DNA of 8,473 nt, from positions 7,279 to 15,751 of the forward strand of contig PMBY01000279.1 in the NCBI GenBank assembly GCA_003153875.1, given 5' to 3'. The notes under the pieces were generated by a model. It was not told the DNA's origin and did not search any database. It saw only the letters and a list, made by a program, of their open reading frames with translations. This stretch comes from Myxococcales bacterium. GTDB lineage: Bacteria; Myxococcota; Polyangia; Fen-1088. Position 1 is the stretch's first letter; each line of letters opens with the position of its first letter. Below are positions 1-6,376 of the stretch, in pieces. Position numbers and translations under genes: made by a program.

Positions 1-399
1 GTCGACCATCCCTGGCGTCGCAGACTTGACCGGCAACACGGCCACCACATTTGACAGCGACGGATCCTGCAGGTTGCGCGTGGTCTCCTCAGCCAGATCC
101 TGATCGTAGCGATCGCCAGCCTGAAGCAGCGACTCGCGCCGGACGTGGTGCTCGCGCGTGGTGCGGTGGAAGATGTTGGCCCAAACCAGCGGGACTCGTT
201 CGCGCGCCAGGAACACGTCGAGATTCACCACCTGGACCGCGCCGATGATCTTCCCCTGCGGCTCGGGCTCGATGCTCAGGCCACGCAGAGCAAGCGCATC
301 GTCCACCGCTTCCCGTTCCAGTTTTCCCAGATCGGCATAGCCAGACGCCGCGGCTGAAGCCGGCAGCAGAAGAAGTAGAAGCAGCCAAGCGCCGCGCAT
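1..399 (-). CDS. Exported POTRA/BamA-like outer-membrane protein, N-terminal part (truncated by window edge)
   Basis: Only the first 133 codons are inside the window; the gene continues past position 1. The N-terminus (MRGAW, seven leucines, then PASAAAS) is a clear Sec signal peptide, with cleavage likely around residues 16-20. From about residue 48 the sequence resembles a POTRA domain as found at the front of BamA/Omp85-type proteins: a beta strand (IIGAVQVVNLDVF), a helix and loop with HHVRRESLLQAGDRYDQD, a helix LAEETTRNLQDP, then strand NVVAVLPVKS followed by PGMVD. The pattern 'R-E-S-L-L-x-x-G-D-x-Y-D' with 'x-P-G-x-V-D' is typical of such domains in deltaproteobacterial outer-membrane proteins (from memory of the family). 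An in-frame TAG lies five codons upstream of the ATG, so this ATG is the most upstream possible ATG start. No good Shine-Dalgarno is visible. The predicted role is outer-membrane protein assembly or secretion, but a C-terminal barrel cannot be seen here. Confidence 0.7.
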   Translation of the reverse strand, partial: MRGAWLLLLLLLPASAAASGYADLGKLEREAVDDALALRGLSIEPEPQGKIIGAVQVVNLDVFLARERVPLVWANIFHRTTREHHVRRESLLQAGDRYDQDLAEETTRNLQDPSLSNVVAVLPVKSATPGMVD

Positions 400-414
400 T
401 CTACGCGCATTCTA
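393..414. repeat. 11-bp perfect tandem duplication over a start codon
   Basis: CGCGCATTCTA occurs twice in direct succession (393-403 and 404-414). Read on the minus strand, each copy carries an ATG. The left-hand copy provides the ATG (397-399) of the truncated POTRA gene. The right-hand copy provides an ATG (408-410) in a different frame, and also the in-frame TAG that bounds the POTRA gene. Confidence 0.9.
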
Positions 415-484
415 CGCGCGAAACCGTCGCTGCCGCTCGCTCTCCATCCTTAGAGCGCCTTGTCTCACTGCGGCGTCTTTCGGC

Positions 485-509
485 AAAAAAAGTGACAAGC
501 CCGTCACTT
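485..509 (-). promoter_or_regulatory. Dyad AAGTGAC-N6-GTCACTT with T tract on the minus strand; attenuator/terminator-like or operator
   Basis: Perfect 7-bp arms lie at 490-496 and 503-509 around a 6-nt spacer. Read on the minus strand, the second arm runs directly into a run of Ts (complement of A485-A491), the shape of a small intrinsic terminator. It sits about 90 bp upstream of the leftward POTRA gene, so it could attenuate that gene's leader or stop antisense transcription coming from the rightward side. The stem is only moderately stable, so a protein-binding operator in this divergent promoter region is an equal alternative. Confidence 0.4.
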
Positions 510-561
510 CGGGTGAGCATTCGGTCGGAAGCCGGAGAGACAGCCGGTGCATCCAAGGACC

Positions 562-588
562 AGCCAATTGTTGGCTACAATCTGGAGG
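562..588 (+). promoter_or_regulatory. Palindrome, -10-like box and ribosome binding site in front of the outer-membrane protein gene
   Basis: AGCCAA-TTG-TTGGCT (562-576) is a perfect 6-bp-arm inverted repeat. TACAAT (576-581), five of six matches to a sigma-70 -10 box, begins on its last base, and the Shine-Dalgarno TGGAGG (583-588) follows, nine bases before the ATG at 598. No convincing -35 hexamer is seen at the expected distance, so the promoter call is weak. The ribosome binding site is solid and fixes the start codon. The palindrome could be an operator or an RNA hairpin near the ribosome binding site. Confidence 0.4.
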
Positions 589-597
589 TATCATTCG

Positions 598-1305
598 ATG
601 AACAAGTTTCACTGGAAATTAGTTGCAGGCTTGGCCACGGTCGCGTTCTGCGGCCTGCTGGGCTCGGCCCATGCTCAGCCGCTAGGCGCGCCGCCGGCCC
701 TGGGCTCTACGGAAACGGCCGCGCCGCCGCCCATGATGTCGGCCCCGCCCGCGGCAGCCCCCGCGATATCTGACATGTCGGGGCAGATCGGGCTCGGCGT
801 GGGTGTCGTCGCCGGGACCGACCTCATCAAGACAAATGACGCCGTGGTCATGATGAAGTACTGGCTCACCGATACGCTGTCCATCATGCCGGAGTTCCAG
901 GTCAAGATTTACAAGACGCAAGGCATCGACATGAACTGGGCGATCAACCCCAAGGGTATCTTCCTCTTTTGTCCGTTCAAGACTACCTCGACCAGGCTCA
1001 GCATCGGCGGAGGTATCGGACTAGAGTTCGCAAAGTGGGGTGCGACGCCGACGCCGGCCGGAGCGCCGCCCGATTTGAGCGTCCAGAGGCCGCAAGCGCC
1101 AGGTCCCGACACGTACATTGGCATTTCGGTGCCCATCTACATAGGTCTCGAGCACTTCTTCACCAAGTGGTTCTCGATGGGAATTGCGCTGGAAAACAAC
1201 TTCCTAGAGTTCGGGAAGCAGGGCACTCCATGGGTCTTTGCCTTCGGCCTCGACAACGTTCACAGCCTCCAGGCGGTTGGATCCCTTCTCTTCTACACCG
1301 ACTAG
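598..1305 (+). CDS. Predicted outer-membrane beta-barrel protein, function unknown
   Basis: The protein has 235 residues. Residues 1-26 form a signal peptide: a short basic start (MNKFHWK), a hydrophobic stretch (LVAGLATVAFCGLLGS) and an AHA cleavage site before Q27. Residues 29-57 are a proline/alanine-rich linker. From about residue 60 the chain alternates hydrophobic and polar residues in short glycine-punctuated segments (for example SGQIGLGVGVVAG, LSIMPEFQVKIY, RLSIGGGIGLEFAKW, TYIGISVPIYIGLEHFF, FSMGIALENNFLEF, WVFAFGLDNVHSL), as expected for transmembrane beta strands. The C-terminus is LLFYTD, aromatic-rich but without a classical terminal phenylalanine. I recognise no named family. 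The ATG at 598 is chosen over upstream in-frame starts because of the TGGAGG ribosome binding site and because it gives a clean signal peptide. The gene is monocistronic: divergent to the POTRA gene and closed by an intrinsic terminator. A soluble periplasmic beta protein is the main alternative. Confidence 0.75.
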   Translation: MNKFHWKLVAGLATVAFCGLLGSAHAQPLGAPPALGSTETAAPPPMMSAPPAAAPAISDMSGQIGLGVGVVAGTDLIKTNDAVVMMKYWLTDTLSIMPEFQVKIYKTQGIDMNWAINPKGIFLFCPFKTTSTRLSIGGGIGLEFAKWGATPTPAGAPPDLSVQRPQAPGPDTYIGISVPIYIGLEHFFTKWFSMGIALENNFLEFGKQGTPWVFAFGLDNVHSLQAVGSLLFYTD

Positions 1306-1345
1306 AAAACCACCGGTCGGGCCAAGCCTGATCGAATAGCCTATC

Positions 1346-1380
1346 AAGGCGGGATCCTTCGGGGTCCCGCCTTTTTTCTT
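1346..1380 (+). terminator. Intrinsic terminator with UUCG tetraloop
   Basis: A 12-bp stem (1346-1357 with 1362-1373, one G-U pair) closes on the exceptionally stable C(UUCG)G tetraloop and runs into six Ts (1372-1377), 41 bp after the outer-membrane protein stop codon. On the opposite strand the same hairpin follows leuB but is preceded by the A-run and followed by only TTGAT. It may therefore also weakly end leuB transcription; its main direction is plus. Confidence 0.93.
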
Positions 1381-1390
1381 GGCGGAATGC

Positions 1391-2449
1391 CTACAGCGCT
1401 TCGACCACAGCCTGGCCGGCCTGCACAGTGCTGACTGCAGGCGCCCCGGGTGGCGCCACGTCGGCCGTGAGCACGCCGCGATCGATGGCGGCCGAAACCG
1501 CGCTCTCGACGGCCGCGGCTTCCTTTTCCAGCGCCAGCGAGTAGCGCAGCAGCATGGCCACACTAAGAATGGTGGCGTAGGGATTGGCGATCCCGCGGCC
1601 CGCGATATCGGGCGCGCTGCCATGAATCGGCTCGTACAGGCCGCGTGGACCGTCGCCCAGCGACGCCGAGGGCAGAAGACCCATGGATCCAGCCAGCACC
1701 GAGGCTTCGTCGGTGAGAATGTCGCCGAACATGTTCTCGGTCACGATCACGTCGAAGCTGGCCGGCCGCCGCGCAAGATACATGGAGCAGGCATCGACCA
1801 GCACGTGTTCGAGCTGCAAGTCGGGGTATTCCCTGCGCACCAGTTCGTCGGTGACCCGGCGCCACAGGCGCGAGCTTTCCAGAACGTTGGCCTTGTCCAC
1901 CGAAGTGAGTTTCTTGCGCCGGCCGCGCGCCAGCTCGCAAGCGCGCCGGACCACGCGACGAACCTCGTCGCCGCTGTACGCGCACACGTCGCTGGCCCAG
2001 TCTGCCTCGCGCCTCTTCTCGCCGAAATAGATGCCGCCAATCAGCTCGCGCACCACCAGCAGATCCACGCCCTTGAGGATCTCGGGCCGGATGGGAGACG
2101 CGGCCACCAGCTTGGGGTGCACGGTGACCGGCCTCAGGTTGGCGTACAGGCCCAGTTCCTTTCGGATGGCGAAGAGCCCCTGCTCCGGTCGCACGTCGCC
2201 CGAGGGATCGTCCCACTTGGGACCGCCCACCGCGCCCAACAGGACCGCATCGCTCGCGCGTGCCATGGCCAAGGTCTCGGCGGGAATGGGAGTGCCCGTG
2301 CGATCGATGGCGATGCCACCCAGAAGCCCGTCGGTCAGGGTAAAGGTGTGGCCGAATTTCGCGGCAACAGCACGCAACACGCGAGTTCCCTCGGCGGTGA
2401 CCTCGGGCCCGATGCCGTCGCCTGCCAGAACCAGAATTGAAGCTTTCAT
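1391..2449 (-). CDS. leuB: 3-isopropylmalate dehydrogenase
   Basis: The protein has 352 residues, the usual length (about 345-365). It catalyses NAD-dependent oxidative decarboxylation of (2R,3S)-3-isopropylmalate to 2-ketoisocaproate, the third dedicated step of leucine synthesis, in the cytoplasm as a homodimer. Visible motifs: N-terminal GDGIGPEV (11-18); substrate arginines R96 and R106 in the [13 protein letters not shown] block; R134 and catalytic Y141 in [10 protein letters not shown]; catalytic K186 in DKANVL; metal-binding D219, D243 and D247, the last two in [11 protein letters not shown]; and the coenzyme loop [14 protein letters not shown] (277-290), whose D281 fits NAD rather than NADP use. 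Residue roles are inferred from Thermus LeuB. The ATG at 2449 gives the family-typical start [16 protein letters not shown]; a GTG at 2467 would add six residues without family support. No Shine-Dalgarno is visible on this strand. leuC and leuD are not in the window. The lytic transglycosylase gene ends 144 bp upstream on the same strand. Confidence 0.96.
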   Translation of the reverse strand: MKASILVLAGDGIGPEVTAEGTRVLRAVAAKFGHTFTLTDGLLGGIAIDRTGTPIPAETLAMARASDAVLLGAVGGPKWDDPSGDVRPEQGLFAIRKELGLYANLRPVTVHPKLVAASPIRPEILKGVDLLVVRELIGGIYFGEKRREADWASDVCAYSGDEVRRVVRRACELARGRRKKLTSVDKANVLESSRLWRRVTDELVRREYPDLQLEHVLVDACSMYLARRPASFDVIVTENMFGDILTDEASVLAGSMGLLPSASLGDGPRGLYEPIHGSAPDIAGRGIANPYATILSVAMLLRYSLALEKEAAAVESAVSAAIDRGVLTADVAPPGAPAVSTVQAGQAVVEAL

Positions 2450-2593
2450 GGGGCGGAGGTTTACCACAGGGCGGGCTTGAGGAGTTGATCACCGCGATAG
2501 CCGCCCTCCGTCGAGAACGCAGAGGTGAGAGGGGAGGCCACAGAGTCGGAAGAATCACGGCGCGCCCCGAATACATCGTGGCAGCGTTTCCCG
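2450..2593 (-). promoter_or_regulatory. leuB upstream region with a long-spaced inverted repeat
   Basis: This 144-bp gap between the transglycosylase stop and the leuB start holds no credible gene. An inverted repeat AGGGCGG (2468-2474) / CCGCCCT (2501-2507) could fold the leuB leader into a hairpin with a 26-nt loop whose base lies 18 nt before the ATG. I see no leader peptide with leucine codons, no T-box and no clear sigma-70 promoter. Any promoter here is inferred from the gap alone. Confidence 0.3.
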
Positions 2594-4723
2594 TCAGTCG
2601 TTGATACCGTCGCTTGAATAATGAGGATTCACCGCAAGCGACAGCTCGAAGGGCTCGCCGTACAGCCAACGATAGTGCGCGTACACGGCCAGCACGCGCT
2701 TGATGTACTCGCGCGCCTGATCGTAGGTCACCAGCTCCACGAATTCGTCGAGCGGTCGGCTGCCCCATTGATCACACCAGCGCATCATGGCATGTGAGCC
2801 GGCGTTGTACGCGCCCGCGACCAAAGCGATCTGCCCGCCGAATCTCTTGAGCAATCCGCCCAGATACGCGGCACCCACGCGGATGTTGACCTCGGGATCG
2901 AAAAGCTCGTCGGTGAAAAGCGGCACGCCCAGATGCTTGGCTACCTCCTGGCCAGTGGCCGGGATGAGCTGCAGCAGCCCGCGCGCATCCGAGGGCGAAA
3001 GCGCGTGAGGCAGAAACGACGATTCCTTGCGCATGATCGCGTACACGAAAAGCTCGGGCGCGCCGCCGGTCGACGCCAGGGGTTCCACCATGTCGCCAAA
3101 GGCGCGCGGATAGGCAGCCTGCCAGAAAATGCGCGCAGGTCCGGTTGCTGCCGCAGCCAGGGCCGAGGCGCCGTGGCTCTCAGCCAGGTGCAGCGCCCTA
3201 TGGAAGGCGCGCATGCGCGGGTATTCTTCCAGGAGCACGGCCAGCCCTTGCGCCTTGCCCAGGTGTTGCAGCACGCCGGCTTCGGCTCGCCCCAGCTCCT
3301 CGCCTGCCTCCACGTCGAGTCCCGCCTGGAGCAACTCGCGCGCGCGTTCCAAGACCGGATCGTGCGCGGACTTGGCCTTGTCCGCTGGCGCGGGCTGGGT
3401 CCACACCGGCCAGTCGATGGTCACCTTTTCGCCCGCTTCGCGCAGCCGCGCCGCTGCCAGAAGGCCGTAGTAGCTGAGCGGTGAGCGGTGCACGCATTCG
3501 CGCAAGGAGCGCTGGGCTTCCTGGACCTGCCCGGCCTGGGCGGCAAAGCGCGCCCGCCAGTAGCGCACACGCATCGCCGCCTCGCTGTTGTTGTGGGACA
3601 GGCTCTCGTAGTGCTCGAGCGCCCGCAGGGCCTCGGCCGGCTCGCCCAGCAGATGGTGCGCCAGCGCGAGATACCAGACAGCGTCGTCGGCAAATGGGCT
3701 GTGCGGGTAGCGCGCCAGGGTGGCTTGCAGGCCGGGCAGGGCCTCGCGAAAACGACCGCGATTGACATCCAGCCAACCCGAACGGAACTGGGCTTCGGCC
3801 GCCCATTTCGACGTGGGGTAGCGCGCGACCACCTGGCGATAGCCGGCAATGGCCTCGTCGTTGCGTTCGATGCGAGAAAGCGCACGCGCACCGTGAAATG
3901 CCGCAAAGGCCGCTTTCTCGCCGGCTAGCTGGGACGCTACCTTCTGCAGCAAGACCGCCGCGCCGGCGTAGTCGCGCCTCATGTCGTACTTGGCCATCCC
4001 AATGGCGAAGTCGCGCTCGACGGCCAGATCTGCAGGCAAGGCCGCGGGCAGCAAGGCCAGCTCGTCGAGCACGGCCTGATACTGGCGGCCATCGGCCAGC
4101 TTTTCCGCACGGCGCAGTCGCTCGTGCGGCGAAAGCGCCGCGGCCTCGGGCACGGCCGCGGTCGAGGTGCCCAGGACCTGCGCGCGCTTGACCGCCTCGG
4201 CGGCCAACGGGTGCGCGGGAAAGTCCAGGTGCACCTGCAAGTAGAGGCGGCGCGCGTCCTGGGCCGCGGCTCCTCCCTTCGACGCCGCTCCTTCGGCAGA
4301 GAACTCCGCCAGATGAAAGCGTGCCACCGCAGGATCCGTGCCCGGCGTCTTTCCGGCCAGCAGCCGCCGGTACGCCACCGCCGCCTCGCCGCGCTGGCCT
4401 TGCATCCACTGGCAGTCGACCGCGCGCCAGGCCGCGATGCCGGCGAAGCGGGAAGGGCGCAGCTTGGCCAGTTCGGAAAAGGCAGCCCGCGCCTTGGCGT
4501 AGGAGCCGTCGTAGAAGAGACTTTCGCCGAGCAGGTAGAGGGCATAATCCCGGTTGCGCGGAAGCCTTGCGGCCAGCCCGTCGAGCGCGCGTGCTGATTC
4601 GTGGTACTCGCCCGCGCGCAGGGCCAGAAAGCCGCGCGCCAAGTCGGCCACGGGACCACGCGCAGCCGGTGCTGTGTTGGCAGCGGCCAGGGCAATGCAA
4701 ACGCCTAGCGTCGAAATCGCCAT
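2594..4723 (-). CDS. Soluble lytic murein transglycosylase, Slt70-like, with TPR-type N-terminal superhelix
   Basis: A 709-residue periplasmic enzyme that cleaves the MurNAc-GlcNAc bond of peptidoglycan to give 1,6-anhydro products (family 1 lytic transglycosylases). The start [20 protein letters not shown] is a hydrophobic export signal without basic residues. Residues about 25-430 are alanine-rich helical repeats of TPR type (for example [20 protein letters not shown] at 61-80 and the 311-375 block), the doughnut-like superhelix known from Slt70. [16 protein letters not shown] (412-427) resembles the pre-catalytic linker of this family. The SLT domain spans about 553-690: catalytic E567 in [20 protein letters not shown] (578-590), [18 protein letters not shown] (608-625), AGAYNAG (636-642) and [12 protein letters not shown] (667-678). 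The start is uncertain: GTG at 4735 or TTG at 4831 are in frame, and the GTG would give a similar signal sequence; none has a clear Shine-Dalgarno. It is divergent from ssb and upstream of leuB. Confidence 0.92.
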   Translation of the reverse strand: MAISTLGVCIALAAANTAPAARGPVADLARGFLALRAGEYHESARALDGLAARLPRNRDYALYLLGESLFYDGSYAKARAAFSELAKLRPSRFAGIAAWRAVDCQWMQGQRGEAAVAYRRLLAGKTPGTDPAVARFHLAEFSAEGAASKGGAAAQDARRLYLQVHLDFPAHPLAAEAVKRAQVLGTSTAAVPEAAALSPHERLRRAEKLADGRQYQAVLDELALLPAALPADLAVERDFAIGMAKYDMRRDYAGAAVLLQKVASQLAGEKAAFAAFHGARALSRIERNDEAIAGYRQVVARYPTSKWAAEAQFRSGWLDVNRGRFREALPGLQATLARYPHSPFADDAVWYLALAHHLLGEPAEALRALEHYESLSHNNSEAAMRVRYWRARFAAQAGQVQEAQRSLRECVHRSPLSYYGLLAAARLREAGEKVTIDWPVWTQPAPADKAKSAHDPVLERARELLQAGLDVEAGEELGRAEAGVLQHLGKAQGLAVLLEEYPRMRAFHRALHLAESHGASALAAAATGPARIFWQAAYPRAFGDMVEPLASTGGAPELFVYAIMRKESSFLPHALSPSDARGLLQLIPATGQEVAKHLGVPLFTDELFDPEVNIRVGAAYLGGLLKRFGGQIALVAGAYNAGSHAMMRWCDQWGSRPLDEFVELVTYDQAREYIKRVLAVYAHYRWLYGEPFELSLAVNPHYSSDGIND

Positions 4724-4874
4724 GAAAGAAAACACTATATCGCGGCCCAGGCACGAAACCGGAAGACCTGCTTGCCGATACTCTCGTGCGCCAGGCGAAG
4801 CGGTGATTGACCCCCCGCCTGGAAAGTGCAAAGAAGAAACTCAGGGCCGCCACAGGCAAGGAGGCAAGAACCCC
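4724..4874. promoter_or_regulatory. Divergent intergenic region between the transglycosylase gene and ssb
   Basis: These 151 bp must carry promoters for both genes. On the minus strand, TATAGT (4736-4741) resembles a -10 box just upstream of the transglycosylase ATG. On the plus strand, TTGACC (4807-4812) resembles a -35 box for ssb, but no matching -10 box is found at 16-18 bp. The strong Shine-Dalgarno AAGGAGG (4858-4864) lies ten bases before the ssb ATG and fixes that start. I see no SOS (LexA) box. The promoter assignments are weak. Confidence 0.35.
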
Positions 4875-5354
4875 ATGGGTAGCGTCAACAAAGTCATACT
4901 GGTTGGGAATCTCGGGGCCGACCCCGAGCTCAAGTACACGCCGAGCAACCGGGCGGTGTGCAATCTGAGCGTCGCGACCAACGAGGTGTGGAAGGACAAG
5001 AGCGGCCAGAAGCAGGAAAAGACCGAGTGGCACCGGGTCACAGTGTGGGGCGAGCAGGCCGAGAACTGCTCGAAGTTCCTGACCAAGGGCCGCATGGTCT
5101 ACGTCGAGGGCAAACTGCAAACCCGTTCCTGGGATGACAAGGACGGAAAGAAGCGCTACAGCACCGAGGTAGTCGCCGACCGCGTGGTCTTCCTGGGCGG
5201 CGGTGCAGGGGCCGAGAATGGCGGTGGCGGCGGTGGTCGGCGCGCCGGTGGCGGCCGTCCGGGTTGGGGCGAAGAAACACAGCAGCCGCCGTCCAGCGAG
5301 CCCAGCGAGGGGGGCGGACCTCCACCGGCGGGCGACGACGAAATTCCCTTCTAG
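4875..5354 (+). CDS. ssb: Single-stranded DNA-binding protein
   Basis: The protein has 159 residues. It coats single-stranded DNA as a homotetramer during replication, recombination and repair and recruits partner proteins through its C-terminal tip. Residues 1-108 form the OB fold: [19 protein letters not shown] at the start, then the conserved aromatic and basic surface with W39, W52, W58 and W86, [14 protein letters not shown] (50-63), [14 protein letters not shown] (68-81) and [11 protein letters not shown]. Residues 109-152 are a glycine-rich then proline/serine-rich disordered linker. The end, DDEIPF, is an intact acidic interaction tip (DDDIPF in E. coli). The ATG at 4875 follows AAGGAGG with ten bases between, and the upstream in-frame extension has no family match. 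The length is slightly below the 178 residues of E. coli SSB. Nothing in the sequence is unusual for a chromosomal housekeeping copy. Confidence 0.97.
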   Translation: MGSVNKVILVGNLGADPELKYTPSNRAVCNLSVATNEVWKDKSGQKQEKTEWHRVTVWGEQAENCSKFLTKGRMVYVEGKLQTRSWDDKDGKKRYSTEVVADRVVFLGGGAGAENGGGGGGRRAGGGRPGWGEETQQPPSSEPSEGGGPPPAGDDEIPF

Positions 5355-5356
5355 TC

Positions 5357-5377
5357 TCAGTCGCGGTTCCGCGCTGA
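5357..5377 (+). terminator. Hairpin just after ssb, without T tract
   Basis: TCAG-t-CGCG-GTTC-CGCG-CTGA folds into a stem of 4 + 4 bp with one bulged base and a GUUC loop, three bases after the ssb stop. No run of Ts follows, so it may be a 3'-end stabiliser, a weak terminator or a chance fold in GC-rich DNA. Confidence 0.35.
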
Positions 5378-5405
5378 CGCACTAGGGTGCGCGAAAGCAG
5401 CGGGG

Positions 5406-5438
5406 CGATCCGTCGTTTGATATGATCCGGACGGATCG
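5406..5438 (+). promoter_or_regulatory. Perfect 9-bp inverted repeat covering the deacetylase start codon
   Basis: CGATCCGTC (5406-5414) and GACGGATCG (5430-5438) are exact reverse complements separated by 15 bp; the last base of the right arm is the first base of the GTG start codon. A further GATCCG lies inside the spacer. In RNA this would tie up the start-codon region; in DNA it is a typical operator shape. TATGAT (5421-5426) in the spacer resembles a -10 box but has no -35 partner. Confidence 0.5.
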
Positions 5439-6376
5439 TGCTGCGAGGAATCCTTTCTGTCTTGGCAATGATGGCGCCGTTGTGCCTGTCGGCCCGCGGT
5501 GGGGGAGTGTTGCCCGAAACCGAGGCACCCCGTCACCATCGGGCCGCTTCGGGGAGCGGCGCCGAGCGCGAACCTGTAGACGGCGCACCTGATGGGAGCC
5601 AGGGTTCCAAGAGCGAGCCTGGCGTGCCGGCTCAGACATCTCCGTCTCGCACGGCCTTCCCGCGCTACCTGGTTCCATTGCCAAGTGAAGCGCCTGCCGC
5701 TGCCGCGCACGGCCCCGCCGAGCGTCTGGTGCTGCTCACCTTCGACGACGGCCCGGACTTGCAGGGGACGCCGCTGATCATGGACGAACTGGATCGCCGC
5801 AAATTGAAAGCGGTGTTCTTCGTCATGGGCCAGCACATCGTGCGCAACCGACCTGAGGATCTGGCGCGTCGCGATCTTCTACGCAAGCTGGCGGTGCACG
5901 GGCACCACGTGGGCAACCACACCATGAACCACAAGGATCTGTGCCGGAACCCAGGGGCACTGGCCGAGGAAGTCGACCACGCGGCCGAGCTCATCACCTA
6001 CGCCACGGGCATGCGGCCGCTACTTTTTCGCTCACCCTACGGCGCCCGTTGCCGGTCGTTGGATCGCGCGCTGGCGGAGCGCGACCTCACCCAGGTGGGC
6101 TGGAATGCCGATCCGCGGGAATGGCGTGGCAACAGCGAGAAGGCGATCTTCACCTATGTCACCAACTTGCTGGCCCACGCCGGCGCGCCCGTGATCTTGC
6201 TCCTGCACGACAAGAACATGGCCGCTGTGCAGGCCCTGCCGCGCATCCTCGACTGGATCGAGCAGGAAAAAGCGCGCGTGGCACGCGAAGGGGGCGTGCC
6301 CATCCGCATAGTGGACTACTCCGTGCTGCTGCCCGAGCGAGCTGCGCACCCCCTGGTGGAGTCGGAGGGCCCATGA
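5438..6376 (+). CDS. Exported polysaccharide deacetylase (NodB homology, carbohydrate esterase 4)
   Basis: The protein has 312 residues. Family members remove N-acetyl groups from peptidoglycan, chitin-like or exopolysaccharide chains using a divalent metal; the substrate here is not known. Residues 1-19 (MLRGILSVLAMMAPLCLSA) are a signal peptide, and about 20-95 are a low-complexity Pro/Ser/Ala/Gly linker. The NodB domain spans about 96-270 with all five motifs: TFDDGPD (101-107; D103 as catalytic base, D104 as metal ligand), HTMNH (161-165, metal ligands H161 and H165), RSPYG (198-202), NADPREW (223-229, D225) and LLLHD (254-258, H257). The enzyme is therefore expected to be active in the periplasm or at the surface. 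The GTG start is supported by the complete signal peptide it gives; ATG codons at residues 11-12 would remove half of it. Its TGA overlaps the ATG of the next gene (ATGA), and ssb ends 83 bp upstream. Confidence 0.9.
   Translation: MLRGILSVLAMMAPLCLSARGGGVLPETEAPRHHRAASGSGAEREPVDGAPDGSQGSKSEPGVPAQTSPSRTAFPRYLVPLPSEAPAAAAHGPAERLVLLTFDDGPDLQGTPLIMDELDRRKLKAVFFVMGQHIVRNRPEDLARRDLLRKLAVHGHHVGNHTMNHKDLCRNPGALAEEVDHAAELITYATGMRPLLFRSPYGARCRSLDRALAERDLTQVGWNADPREWRGNSEKAIFTYVTNLLAHAGAPVILLLHDKNMAAVQALPRILDWIEQEKARVAREGGVPIRIVDYSVLLPERAAHPLVESEGP

Noticed and set aside
1379..2440. 353-codon open frame on the plus strand opposite leuB
   Set aside because: leuB on the minus strand has every family motif. 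The plus-strand translation is a GC-rich mirror with H/Q/A/R-rich composition and no recognisable domain.
1563..2768. 401-codon open frame on the minus strand spanning leuB and the leuB-transglycosylase gap
   Set aside because: It is another frame of two genes with strong family matches, with low-complexity R/G/A-rich translation.
3198..5120. 640-codon open frame on the minus strand overlapping the transglycosylase and ssb
   Set aside because: It is out of frame with the clear transglycosylase, arginine/glycine-rich and also runs antisense through ssb; it is a frame shadow caused by high GC.
5421..5426. TATGAT as a sigma-70 -10 box for the deacetylase operon
   Set aside because: No -35-like hexamer lies 16-18 bp upstream and the site is inside the 9-bp dyad, so a single hexamer match is not enough.
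5941..6372. Upstream extension of the sigma-54 regulator by 144 residues
   Set aside because: It would overlap the deacetylase catalytic domain in another frame. The receiver domain begins exactly at MTATILIVDD after a GGAGGG ribosome binding site.
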